Shown here piece by piece: positions 18,846 to 26,121 of a stretch of 64,000 nt of DNA. The notes under the pieces are model-generated. The model did not search any database, had not been told where the DNA came from, and was given only the letters and a program-made list of their open reading frames with translations. Where the stretch lies: assembly GCA_041395205.1 (NCBI GenBank), contig JAWLAZ010000001.1, forward strand, positions 558,001 to 622,000, given 5' to 3'. The DNA is from JAHEFU01 sp041395205 (GTDB lineage: Bacteria; 4484-113; JAFGCY01). The position numbers and the translations under genes were made by a program. Each line of letters starts with the position of its first letter. Position 1 is the first letter of the stretch.

Positions 18846-18851
18846 TACAAT
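18846..18851 (+). promoter_or_regulatory. AT-rich promoter-like block (TACAAT)
   Basis: The 18824-18855 stretch is AT-rich and contains TACAAT at 18846-18851, about 70 bp upstream of ATG 18922. It resembles the block at 4161-4200 upstream of the paralogous lipoprotein (GATATA, then TATAC, then ATATA). No strong -35. Confidence 0.35.
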
Positions 18852-18921
18852 ATAGCTGTTTGCATCCACAACCGGCGGCCTGCTCCGGGAACTGAACCGC
18901 GGCCTGCCGGAGGAGGCCGAA

Positions 18922-20940
18922 ATGCGATTCTCCGCAGCTGCAATATCCTGGGCCTGCCTGGTGACATGCCTGGCCTGCGCCGCCTGCACAGGCTCCGTGC
19001 CAACAGCGGACGGCCGTGCTGCACCGCTCTCACCACAGCAGCTCCCCGTGCCTGCACTCCCCGGATTGCCGGATGCAGTTGATGACAACGCACTTCGGCT
19101 GCATAGATCACCAAGTGAGCAGGGTTATCCCTTTGACGGCATCGACCGCGCGGCGGACAGCGGCGGCGGGAACCACCCGGTGCCGGCCACGGCGGCCTTC
19201 GCCCTTGAGCCCGTGGCTGGCGGCAGTGCCTGGGCACGCTACAGCTTCAACCTGCCCTTCGGTGAACTGCCATCCCGCTTCCGCGTGCATGTCTGCGATG
19301 AGGCGGATGTCGGCAGCCCGCTGGCCCCGAGCCTGCCCTACTGGATCGGTGTGGCGCACTACGAATCCGGACGCTGGCAATGGTTCGGCCCCTACAGCAC
19401 ATATGAGGCGGATGCCTACCTGCCGGCCGGACTGGGGGACCAGTACGTCAGCCCGCTGCAGCATGTGCACCTGCTGCTGCTGGGCTATGCCCCGCCGGGT
19501 GCCGTGCCTGTCAATCCAGCCATTGTCAACGGGATCATGCATACCGACGGCATCGGTGGCAACCAGGCTCCCGCGGCCTTCCTCACGGCAACGCCGGAAA
19601 AGGGGCCGCTGGGCACGCTTGTCGACCTGGATGCCACGCAGTCCATGGATCCGGACGGCAACATCGTCGACTATGCCTGGGATCTGGATGGCGACAACCT
19701 TTTCGGCGAGCCAGGGCAGGAGGCGGCCGCCCAGGGGCTGGCAACGCTCAGCTACAGCCTGCCGCATCCCGGGCGCTGGAACATCACCGTGCAGGTCCAG
19801 GATGATGAAGGTGCGCTGGCCGCCTTTGCGGCTGAAGTGACCTGCAGCGGCTGGTGGACGATGGATCTCAACCATTCGCTCTCCGCCACGAACATCGCCT
19901 ACAGCCTGCGTGAGATCAACGGCTACCCGGCGGCGGTCTACCAGCAGGATTCGAAGCTCATGTACGCGGTTGCCGCCACGCCCTTCGGCACCGACCCCGG
20001 GGACTGGCAGCATGTCGTGGTGGAGGACGGCAGCAACGGCTATCCCGGCGAGAACGCTTCGCTGGCGAACATCAACGGCCGTCCCGCCATCGCCTGGGGC
20101 CAGAATCCCCCGCCGCACGACCTGATCTACAGCCATGCCAGCACGCCCCAGGGCAGCTCTGCCGCGGACTGGCAGAGCATCACCGTCGATGACTACGCCG
20201 GCTGGGTTGGCAACGAATGTGATCTGGAGCTGGTGAACGGCTTTCCGGCAATTGCCTACGATGACATCACGAACACCGGGCTGCGCTATGCCATCTCGGA
20301 CGACCAGTACGGTGCCACAGGCTGGACCGTGGTGCGTGCTGACAACCATGAACGCAGCGGCAGCCTGCCGAGCGTCGGGGTGTTTGACGGCAGCCCGGTG
20401 ATCCTCCACAACAGATGGGATGACGCCGGACTGAAGGGCAGGGTGCTGCTCCTGCGTTCCTCGACCACCACGGGCAGTTCGCAGTTTGACTGGAGCGAGC
20501 TGTTCGAGCTCAGCGATCCGGTGGACCGGCTGATCCCCGGCAACATGGTCGGCCAGGCCGGGGGCATCGGCTTCAGCTATGTCAGGCAGCATGGCATCTC
20601 GAACACCTTCACGCTCGAGTACCGCTGGCTGGATCCGGACACCACGATCCTGCATGGATCAGCGCTGGGCGACATCGTGCTCGACGGGCATGCGCCGCTG
20701 CTCTGCTACACGCCCGCCGGTCCGGGCATCATGTACTTCACGGGGGACTACAAGCTGCGTTTCGCCCTCAACGGCGCGATCGACGGTTCAGGCGTCTGGC
20801 AGCATGAAGTGATTGACAACATCCAGTCCTGGCCCTCCAACCACATCCAGATGGATCTGCAGACGATCAACGGCCAGCCCTGCGCGCTCTACACCGACGA
20901 GGCGGAGCAGAGCGTGCGCTATGCGGTGCGCTTCGACTGA
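18922..20940 (+). CDS. PKD-domain lipoprotein with YxxGRWxW module
   Basis: About 672 residues; GGAGGAGG precedes ATG 18922. The signal peptide is Cys-rich, with the probable lipid Cys at residue 22 (CAAC). The YxxGRWxW module carries HYESGRWQWFGPYS near 144-157, almost identical in spacing to the lipoprotein at 4259. One PKD domain covers about 215-310 (VDLDATQSMDPDGNIVDYAW). The remaining 360 residues are a repetitive beta-structure with recurring INGYPAAVY, INGRPAIAW, VNGFPAIAY and INGQPCALY, five or more blades of a probable propeller. Its 3' end overlaps the convergent HAD gene by 22 bp. Surface location inferred. Confidence 0.92.
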   Translation: MRFSAAAISWACLVTCLACAACTGSVPTADGRAAPLSPQQLPVPALPGLPDAVDDNALRLHRSPSEQGYPFDGIDRAADSGGGNHPVPATAAFALEPVAGGSAWARYSFNLPFGELPSRFRVHVCDEADVGSPLAPSLPYWIGVAHYESGRWQWFGPYSTYEADAYLPAGLGDQYVSPLQHVHLLLLGYAPPGAVPVNPAIVNGIMHTDGIGGNQAPAAFLTATPEKGPLGTLVDLDATQSMDPDGNIVDYAWDLDGDNLFGEPGQEAAAQGLATLSYSLPHPGRWNITVQVQDDEGALAAFAAEVTCSGWWTMDLNHSLSATNIAYSLREINGYPAAVYQQDSKLMYAVAATPFGTDPGDWQHVVVEDGSNGYPGENASLANINGRPAIAWGQNPPPHDLIYSHASTPQGSSAADWQSITVDDYAGWVGNECDLELVNGFPAIAYDDITNTGLRYAISDDQYGATGWTVVRADNHERSGSLPSVGVFDGSPVILHNRWDDAGLKGRVLLLRSSTTTGSSQFDWSELFELSDPVDRLIPGNMVGQAGGIGFSYVRQHGISNTFTLEYRWLDPDTTILHGSALGDIVLDGHAPLLCYTPAGPGIMYFTGDYKLRFALNGAIDGSGVWQHEVIDNIQSWPSNHIQMDLQTINGQPCALYTDEAEQSVRYAVRFD

Positions 20941-21575
20941 GCCTGCCAGTCCCGCAGCAGTCCGGCCAGCTCGCTGACGCTGTGCGCCTGCAGTGCGCAG
21001 TCCCTGAGCGCGGCTGCTCCGTAGCCGTACATTGCGGCGATGAAGGGCAGGTCGTTGTCCGCGGCGGCCTGGCGGTCCTGCGGCGTGTCCCCCACCAGAA
21101 TGATGTTGCCAAACCCGCTGTCCTGCCGCAGCCGCGCCATCGCCACGCTCTTTGATGTGTCATCATGGCCGCTTTCCAGCAGTCCGAAATGATTGCTGAT
21201 CCCGGTTGATTCCAGCACGGTGCTGATGTATGCCTGGCTGCCGTTGGAGCAGACCGCCAGCTCGGAGCCCGCGCTGCGCAGTCCGGCCAGCAGTTCCGGG
21301 ATGCCCGCGAACAGCGTGGCACTGCTCCTGATCCCGGCCCGTTCCAGCCGGCGCACCGTCAGCCGCGTGGCCTCCAGTTCCTCCGCTGCCAGCTGCGGGA
21401 ACATCGCGCGCACCAGGTCGCCGATGCCGCGGCCGATGAATTCGAGGATCTCACCCTCCGCCGGCTGCGGATGCCCGTGTTCCCCTGCCGCGCCGAGAAT
21501 CGCGGCAATGACGACCGGCGCCGTGCGATAGAGCGTTCCATCCAGGTCGAAGACTATCAGGCTGCTGACTTGCAT
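20919..21575 (-). CDS. HAD-superfamily phosphatase (phosphoglycolate phosphatase-like)
   Basis: About 218 residues. Motif I FDLDGTLY lies at the N terminus, a cap domain of helices follows, then motif II VCSNG, a conserved Lys in TSKSVAM, and motif III ILVGDTPQD. This is the Gph/PGP-like subgroup hydrolysing small phosphomonoesters; the exact substrate is not readable. ATG 21575 is preferred over TTG 21590 because the TTG lies inside the TATAAT at 21595-21590. It converges on and overlaps the PKD lipoprotein gene by 22 bp, so the two transcripts are mutually antisense at their ends. Confidence 0.93.
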   Translation of the reverse strand: MQVSSLIVFDLDGTLYRTAPVVIAAILGAAGEHGHPQPAEGEILEFIGRGIGDLVRAMFPQLAAEELEATRLTVRRLERAGIRSSATLFAGIPELLAGLRSAGSELAVCSNGSQAYISTVLESTGISNHFGLLESGHDDTSKSVAMARLRQDSGFGNIILVGDTPQDRQAAADNDLPFIAAMYGYGAAALRDCALQAHSVSELAGLLRDWQAQSKRTA

Positions 21576-21589
21576 GCTGCGGTCCGGCA

Positions 21590-21595
21590 ATTATA
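21590..21595 (-). promoter_or_regulatory. -10 box TATAAT of the HAD gene
   Basis: Minus-strand TATAAT at 21595-21590, 14 nt before ATG 21575, giving a very short leader. A TTGACA at 21623-21618 is 22 bp away, too far for a normal spacer. Confidence 0.5.
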
Positions 21596-21732
21596 GGCCC
21601 GTGCCCGCTGCAGCAATTGTCAACACCGCATCAGGCATTTCTCAGGAATTTCTCAGGAAGCCCGTTTGCGCGTTGTCAAGGCCTATAGTCCCCGCCATAT
21701 GCGCATATCAATCCAATATGCAGGAGAAACAT

Positions 21733-21945
21733 ATGATCGGACAGCTTGGATCACAGAATTCATTCGGAGACGAGGTCTGGCGCGAATACCTCGGGCATGC
21801 GAACACGAGGATCAACGCCGGCGGTGCCAGTTTCCACCCCGTCGTGTTCCTCGGCTTCGTGGATGGCTACGTCTGCTGGAAGAACACTGACCAGAACGTC
21901 ACGTTCTACAGGAAGGACGAGGTCGACTACATCCAGTTCGAGTAG
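21733..21945 (+). CDS. Small hypothetical protein (70 residues)
   Basis: ATG 21733 has AGGAGA 5 nt upstream. The peptide begins MIGQLGSQNSFGDEVWREYL and continues with alternating hydrophobic strands (HPVVFLGFVDGYVCWKN, VTFYRKDEVDYIQFE). It looks like a small beta-barrel, perhaps SH3- or LSm-like, but no family is recognised. No signal peptide. It is followed by a strong hairpin at 21967-21988 shared with the convergent gene. Confidence 0.75.
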   Translation: MIGQLGSQNSFGDEVWREYLGHANTRINAGGASFHPVVFLGFVDGYVCWKNTDQNVTFYRKDEVDYIQFE

Positions 21946-21966
21946 AACTCCCCAAGATAAGCAAAA

Positions 21967-21988
21967 GGGGCGGGCCTTGGCCCGCCCC
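21967..21988. terminator. Bidirectional Rho-independent terminator
   Basis: GGGGCGGGCC (21967-21976) pairs with GGCCCGCCCC (21979-21988). Reading leftward, the stem is followed by TTTT (21966-21963), so it suits the minus-strand gene ending at 22014. It also stands just after the plus-strand gene ending at 21945. Confidence 0.8.
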
Positions 21989-22013
21989 TGTCAGGCGTCT
22001 GTCAGCTCAGGGC

Positions 22014-22886
22014 CTAGTGATCGTGGCCACTGTGGTCATGCCCGCTGTGGTCATCCTCGTCGTCCATGTCGTCATCGTCGTCCATCTCACCGTCGTCATC
22101 CATGCCGAGCGCGGCCTCGAGGGCGTCGTCGTCAACCGGGATGAAGATGTCCATCAGCATGTTGCCATTCTCATCCGGCATGCCCATGTGGTGCTCACCT
22201 GCGGGGCTGTGCATCACCTCGACATCCGCCATCGCGAGCCAGGTGTAGGCCGCCATCCAGGTCATGCCCGGGTCGGGGCCGAAGTGGCGGAACACGGCAT
22301 ACTCGGCAGCCGGCACGGTGTAGGCGAACAGCGGGTCCTGGGGATCGCCGCCCTCCGGCATGCTGAAGGCCACATAGATCTCGGATTCACCGGTGACTTC
22401 CGCTGCGGCATCCGGCAGCACACTGCCGGTCATCATGTTGTCGCTCATCAGGCCCTGGGCCGCGCCGAGCTCGAACAGCTGGCCGTAGGCCGCGCCGAAG
22501 TCGCCGCCGATGGTCGTCGTCAGGCAGACCATCGTGTGCTCGGGACCGTCCATCTCACGCACGCTCATTGCGCTCAGCATCTCCATCGCGCCTTCGGTGG
22601 CCGCATGGCAGGCCTCGCAGAGCATGCCGGGGTCATCGCACTCGGGGCACATCCCGACCGCCATGTTGCCGAGGATCTGCATCGCCATCGGCTTGCAGTG
22701 GGCGCAGAGTCCGCCCTCCATCCCGCAGCCGGGGCAGGCCGCAGCCTCCATCGCCTGGCCGTGGCCCTCATGCATTTCCATGCCACCTTCATGATGGTCA
22801 GCCAGCGCTGAGCCTGACAGGGAGAGGGAGAGCACAAGGCCACCGAGGCCGGCCAGCATGCTGCGTGTCAGAAGCATTCGATCCAT
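22014..22886 (-). CDS. Secreted GyrI-like domain protein with Cys and His metal motifs
   Basis: About 290 residues. A signal peptide ends SGSALA, followed by a His-rich mature N terminus (DHHEGGMEMHEGHG). Two zinc-ribbon-like Cys clusters follow, CPGCGMEGGLCAHC and CPECDDPGMLCEAC. Residues about 120-255 resemble the GyrI/SOUL-like small-molecule-binding fold (GGDFGAAYGQLFELGAAQGL, EYAVFRHFG, DIFIPV). The tail is an acidic run ending DHSGHDHSGHDH, a likely metal-binding extension. Two in-frame ATGs, 22892 and 22886, are possible; 22886 gives the better spacing from GAGGTG. Extracytoplasmic metal binding or ligand sensing is inferred. It lies near the CDF exporter. Confidence 0.82.
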   Translation of the reverse strand: MDRMLLTRSMLAGLGGLVLSLSLSGSALADHHEGGMEMHEGHGQAMEAAACPGCGMEGGLCAHCKPMAMQILGNMAVGMCPECDDPGMLCEACHAATEGAMEMLSAMSVREMDGPEHTMVCLTTTIGGDFGAAYGQLFELGAAQGLMSDNMMTGSVLPDAAAEVTGESEIYVAFSMPEGGDPQDPLFAYTVPAAEYAVFRHFGPDPGMTWMAAYTWLAMADVEVMHSPAGEHHMGMPDENGNMLMDIFIPVDDDALEAALGMDDDGEMDDDDDMDDEDDHSGHDHSGHDH

Positions 22887-22933
22887 TTCCATTCCACCTC
22901 ATTTGGACTGATAGTAAGAATATCCAGCAAGGC

Positions 22934-22975
22934 ATTATACGGTGCAAAGTCAATTCGGAACTGAATAGTCCGAAT
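22934..22975 (-). promoter_or_regulatory. -10 TATAAT with an inverted repeat over the -35 region
   Basis: Minus-strand TATAAT at 22939-22934 lies about 50 bp before the GyrI-like gene. ATTCGGA (22953-22959) and TCCGAAT (22969-22975) form an inverted repeat across the expected -35 position, suggesting a regulator binding site. Confidence 0.45.
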
Positions 22976-22982
22976 GGAGCAA

Positions 22983-23411
22983 CTACACCCCATAGTCATT
23001 GCGCTCGGCGGGATCCTCGCTGAAGTACTGCACGAACTCCCATTCATTGCCATCGCGGTCCGTGTAGTACAGCCTGGCCCGATGCGGATGCGGGTCCGCC
23101 TGGAAGCCCTCGCTGTAGCCCGCCGCCTGCAGGCGCTGATGCACGGCAGCGACATCATCCACCACGATCCCGATATGGTTGATCCCCACCCCGCGGTAGC
23201 GTGTGCGCGGCACGGCATCCGGCTCCGTGGCCTGTTCCAGCGCGATGTACGTTTCGTCATCCCCGAGGTGCAGCCAGGGCCGCTGATTCGGTCCCGCCAA
23301 GCTCAGGCCGCGGCCGCGCACGCGCCAGCCGGGGATCGCCGTAGTCAGGAAGCGCACGGCCTCATCGAGCTCACGCACCGTGATGTTCGCATGTTCCACG
23401 TAGGCAGCCAT
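22983..23411 (-). CDS. VOC-superfamily (glyoxalase-fold) protein
   Basis: About 142 residues with two beta-alpha-beta-beta-beta modules. VEHANITVRELDEAVRFLT opens module one, GINHIGIVVDDVAAVHQRLQ opens module two, and it closes DRDGNEWEFVQYF. The usual His/Glu metal ligands (H8, H of NHIGI, E of NEWEF) are present, so a metal-dependent glyoxalase/dioxygenase-type enzyme or resistance protein is possible; the reaction is unknown. ATG 23411 has no Shine-Dalgarno and lies 6 nt after TAGGAT. It is divergent from the CDF transporter with only 40 bp between start codons. Confidence 0.9.
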   Translation of the reverse strand: MAAYVEHANITVRELDEAVRFLTTAIPGWRVRGRGLSLAGPNQRPWLHLGDDETYIALEQATEPDAVPRTRYRGVGINHIGIVVDDVAAVHQRLQAAGYSEGFQADPHPHRARLYYTDRDGNEWEFVQYFSEDPAERNDYGV

Positions 23412-23417
23412 GCCCTG

Positions 23418-23445
23418 ATCCTAGCCGAAGGCAGGCCATTACAAT
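23418..23445. promoter_or_regulatory. Back-to-back -10 boxes of divergent leaderless genes
   Basis: TAGGAT on the minus strand (23423-23418) is 6 nt before ATG 23411. TACAAT on the plus strand (23440-23445) is 6 nt before ATG 23452. The whole control region is 40 bp, leaving no room for untranslated leaders. Confidence 0.55.
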
Positions 23446-23451
23446 TGAGAT

Positions 23452-24399
23452 ATGGCCTCAGGCTCCACGAAAGTCATCTATGCCGCGCTCGCCGGCAATG
23501 CGCTGATCGCGCTCACGAAATTCACGGCGGCGGCCCTCACCGGCAGCTCGGCGATGCTCTCCGAGGGCATCCACTCGCTGGTGGACACCGGCAACCAGGT
23601 GCTGCTGCTCTACGGCCTGAAGCGCTCCGCCCGTCCTGCTGACAGGGAGTTCCCCTTCGGCTACGGCAAGGAGGTCTACTTCTGGAGCTTCGTCGTCGCC
23701 ATCCTGATCTTCGCCGTCGGCGCCGGTGTCTCCCTCTATGAAGGGATCCACAACCTGCTGCAGCCCGGCGAGCATGGCGATCCGCGCCTCAACTACATCG
23801 TGCTGGGCTTCGCCTTCCTGTTCGAGGGCTTCGCCTTCACGCTGGCCCTGCGTGAATTCAACCGCTCGCGGGAGGGCCGCAGCATCTGGCAGATGATCCG
23901 CGGCAGCAAGGACCCGACCCTGTTCGTGGTGCTGTTCGAGGACAGCGCGGCCATGGCCGGCATCGTCGTGGCCTTCCTCGGCGTGCTGCTCACGAGCCTG
24001 ACCCACGATCCCGTGTTTGACAGCGGGGCCTCGATCGTGATCGGGCTGATCCTCGCCGCCGTTGCCATCCTGCTGGCGCTGGAGACCAAGGGCCTGCTGA
24101 TCGGCGAGAGTGCTGACCCGGAGGTGGTGCAGGGCATCAGCGAGATCGCCGAGCTGCAGCCCGAGGTGCTGCATGTCAACGAGGTGCTGACGATGCACAT
24201 CGGCCCGCAGTACGTGCTCGTCAACCTGAGCGTGGAATTCCGTGACGACTGCGTCGCCGACCAGATCGAGCGGGCCATCGCGCGCATCGACCGCAGCCTG
24301 CGCCATCGCTTCCCGGATGTGCGCCGTGTGTTCATCGAGGCCGAGTCGCGGCTCAGCCGCCAGCTGCGCAGTGAGGAACAGCCGGCCGAGGGTCACTGA
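23452..24399 (+). CDS. Cation diffusion facilitator (CDF) metal exporter
   Basis: About 315 residues. The CDF core has several membrane helices. The TM2 motif SEGIHSLVDTGNQ supplies the His/Asp metal site, PFGYGKE follows the loop, and a second Asp-containing helix (LFEDSAAMAGIVVAF) supplies the other half-site. The cytoplasmic C-terminal domain (about 215-305) is of the ferredoxin-like dimerisation type (VLTMHIGPQYVLVNLSVEF). Exports divalent cations (Zn, Co, Fe or Mn) in exchange for protons; the ion is not determined. The gene lacks a Shine-Dalgarno and follows TACAAT at leaderless spacing. Confidence 0.94.
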   Translation: MASGSTKVIYAALAGNALIALTKFTAAALTGSSAMLSEGIHSLVDTGNQVLLLYGLKRSARPADREFPFGYGKEVYFWSFVVAILIFAVGAGVSLYEGIHNLLQPGEHGDPRLNYIVLGFAFLFEGFAFTLALREFNRSREGRSIWQMIRGSKDPTLFVVLFEDSAAMAGIVVAFLGVLLTSLTHDPVFDSGASIVIGLILAAVAILLALETKGLLIGESADPEVVQGISEIAELQPEVLHVNEVLTMHIGPQYVLVNLSVEFRDDCVADQIERAIARIDRSLRHRFPDVRRVFIEAESRLSRQLRSEEQPAEGH

Positions 24400-24404
24400 G
24401 AATC

Positions 24405-24436
24405 TTCACATGATCTTCACCTGAGCTTCCTATAAT
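24405..24436 (+). promoter_or_regulatory. 11-bp direct repeats and -10 box (Pho-box-like)
   Basis: TTCAC at 24405-24409 and 24416-24420, then TTC at 24427-24429, repeat at exactly 11-bp steps. They are followed at 24431-24436 by TATAAT. There is no -35 at 17 bp. Direct repeats spaced at one helical turn and replacing the -35 are the layout of PhoB/PhoP-type response-regulator sites. Confidence 0.5.
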
Positions 24437-24476
24437 GCCGTGATCCGGCCGCGAGAGCGGCAATTACGGAGGAAGC

Positions 24477-26111
24477 ATGCGGACTCTCTCGCGCGGCATC
24501 ATGCTCCTGCTGGCGGCACTGCTGCTGGGGGCATGTGTTGACAGGAATTCCGGCGGTGCCGGTTCCGGTACGGCCACCGGCAGGGGCGGCAGCTTCTCCG
24601 GTGTCAGTCTCAGCATCATCTCCGGCAGTGAGAATGAGGGTCTGGAACCGCTGATCCAGCGCTTCGCCGCTGACAACGGTGCCAGCATCAGCATGCAGTA
24701 CAAGGGCAGCGTCGACATCATGCTCGAGCTGGCCCAGGGCAGCGGGATGCCCTACGATGCGGTCTGGCCGGCCAATTCACTGTGGATCAGCCTCGGGGAC
24801 AGCCAGCGCGTGGTCAAGCACTCTGAGAGCATCATGCGCTCCCCGGTGGTGCTGGGCGTCAAGCACAGTGTGGCCGAAAGGCTCGGCTGGGTCGGCTCTG
24901 AGGTACGTGTGCAGGACATCCTCGATGCCGCCGAGGCCGGCCAGCTGCGTTTCGGGATGACGAGCGCCACCCAGAGCAACTCCGGGGCCAGCGCCTATAT
25001 CGGCTATCTCTACGCCTTTGCCGGCCAGCCCGAGGTGCTGACCCTGGAGCAGCTTGACGACCCGCAGCTGCAGGACCGTATCCGCCGCATCCTCGGCAGC
25101 GTGCAGCGCTCGAGCGGTTCCAGCGGCTGGCTGAAGGACAGCTTCCTCGAGCGTTTTGACAGCCTCGATGCGATGGTCAACTACGAGGCGCTGGTGATCG
25201 AGGCCAACCAGGAGCTGCAGCGCCGCAACATGGAAACCCTGTATGCGGTCTATCCCGTGGATGGCCTGGTAATCGCCGACAGCCCGCTGGGCTTCGTCAG
25301 CAAGGGGGACAGCCGCCGCGAGGAACTGTTCCTCGCCCTGCAGGAATACCTGCTGTCCCCGGAGGTGCAGCAGGAGATCCTCGCCGCCGGACGGCGCACG
25401 GGCCTGCTCGGACTGAATCCCGAGAGCGTTGACAGAAGCGTCTTCAACCCGGACTGGGGCATCGACGCCACGCGCACGATCAGCCCGATCCGCTTCCCGG
25501 CGGAGGATGTGCTGCGCCGGGCCCTGGACCTCTACCAGGTGACCTTCCGCAAGCCCAGCTTCACCGTCTATGCGCTGGATTACAGCGGCAGCATGGAGGG
25601 TGAGGGCCTGGCCGAGATGAAGCGCGCGATGCGCACCCTGCTCGACAGCGAGCTGTCCACGAAGTACCTGCTGCAGCCCACGGACCGCGACGTGAGTGTG
25701 GTGATCCCCTTTGACGACCGCCTGCTGGCGGAGTGGGTCGTGAATGGCAACGACCCCCAGGCACTCTCCGGTCTGCTGGACGAGATCGAGCAGTTCGCGG
25801 GCGGTGGCAACACGAACATCTATGCCCCCGTGGCCCGCGGCGTGGAACTGATCCGCGAACTCGGCGGCAGTGAGCGGCACTTCCCGGCCGTGATCCTGCT
25901 CACCGACGGCCAGAGCAACGAGGGCAGCTTCAGCGTGCTGCGCGCCGCGCTGGATGGCAACGGCATGCACAACGTGCCGGTCTTCAGCATCGTCTTCGGG
26001 GCTGCCAGCGAGGAGCAGCTCCAGGAAATCAGCGACTATACCGGCGGCCGCGTCTTCGACGGCAAGAAGGACCTCGTCAAGGCCTTCCGCCAGGCCAAGG
26101 GCTACAACTAG
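24477..26111 (+). CDS. Lipoprotein with periplasmic-binding-protein domain fused to VWA domain
   Basis: About 544 residues. ATG 24477 follows GGAGG at a 4-nt spacing. Lipobox LLGAC. Residues about 40-340 resemble PstS/ModA-like binding proteins (LSIISGSENEGLEPLIQRF, PYDAVWPANSLW, TQSNSGASAYIGYLYAF). From about 362 a von Willebrand A domain begins with an intact MIDAS start (DYSGSM) and continues with VILLTDGQSNEG. It is co-directional with a second binding-protein-like gene 10 bp downstream. Such SBP-VWA fusions are known from stress-resistance clusters that also encode TelA/XpaC-type proteins. The ligand is unknown. Confidence 0.92.
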   Translation: MRTLSRGIMLLLAALLLGACVDRNSGGAGSGTATGRGGSFSGVSLSIISGSENEGLEPLIQRFAADNGASISMQYKGSVDIMLELAQGSGMPYDAVWPANSLWISLGDSQRVVKHSESIMRSPVVLGVKHSVAERLGWVGSEVRVQDILDAAEAGQLRFGMTSATQSNSGASAYIGYLYAFAGQPEVLTLEQLDDPQLQDRIRRILGSVQRSSGSSGWLKDSFLERFDSLDAMVNYEALVIEANQELQRRNMETLYAVYPVDGLVIADSPLGFVSKGDSRREELFLALQEYLLSPEVQQEILAAGRRTGLLGLNPESVDRSVFNPDWGIDATRTISPIRFPAEDVLRRALDLYQVTFRKPSFTVYALDYSGSMEGEGLAEMKRAMRTLLDSELSTKYLLQPTDRDVSVVIPFDDRLLAEWVVNGNDPQALSGLLDEIEQFAGGGNTNIYAPVARGVELIRELGGSERHFPAVILLTDGQSNEGSFSVLRAALDGNGMHNVPVFSIVFGAASEEQLQEISDYTGGRVFDGKKDLVKAFRQAKGYN

Positions 26112-26121
26112 GAGGGATCGG

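Noticed and set aside
21618..21623. TTGACA as -35 of the HAD gene
   Set aside because: 22-bp spacer to the TATAAT is too long for a normal sigma-70 promoter.
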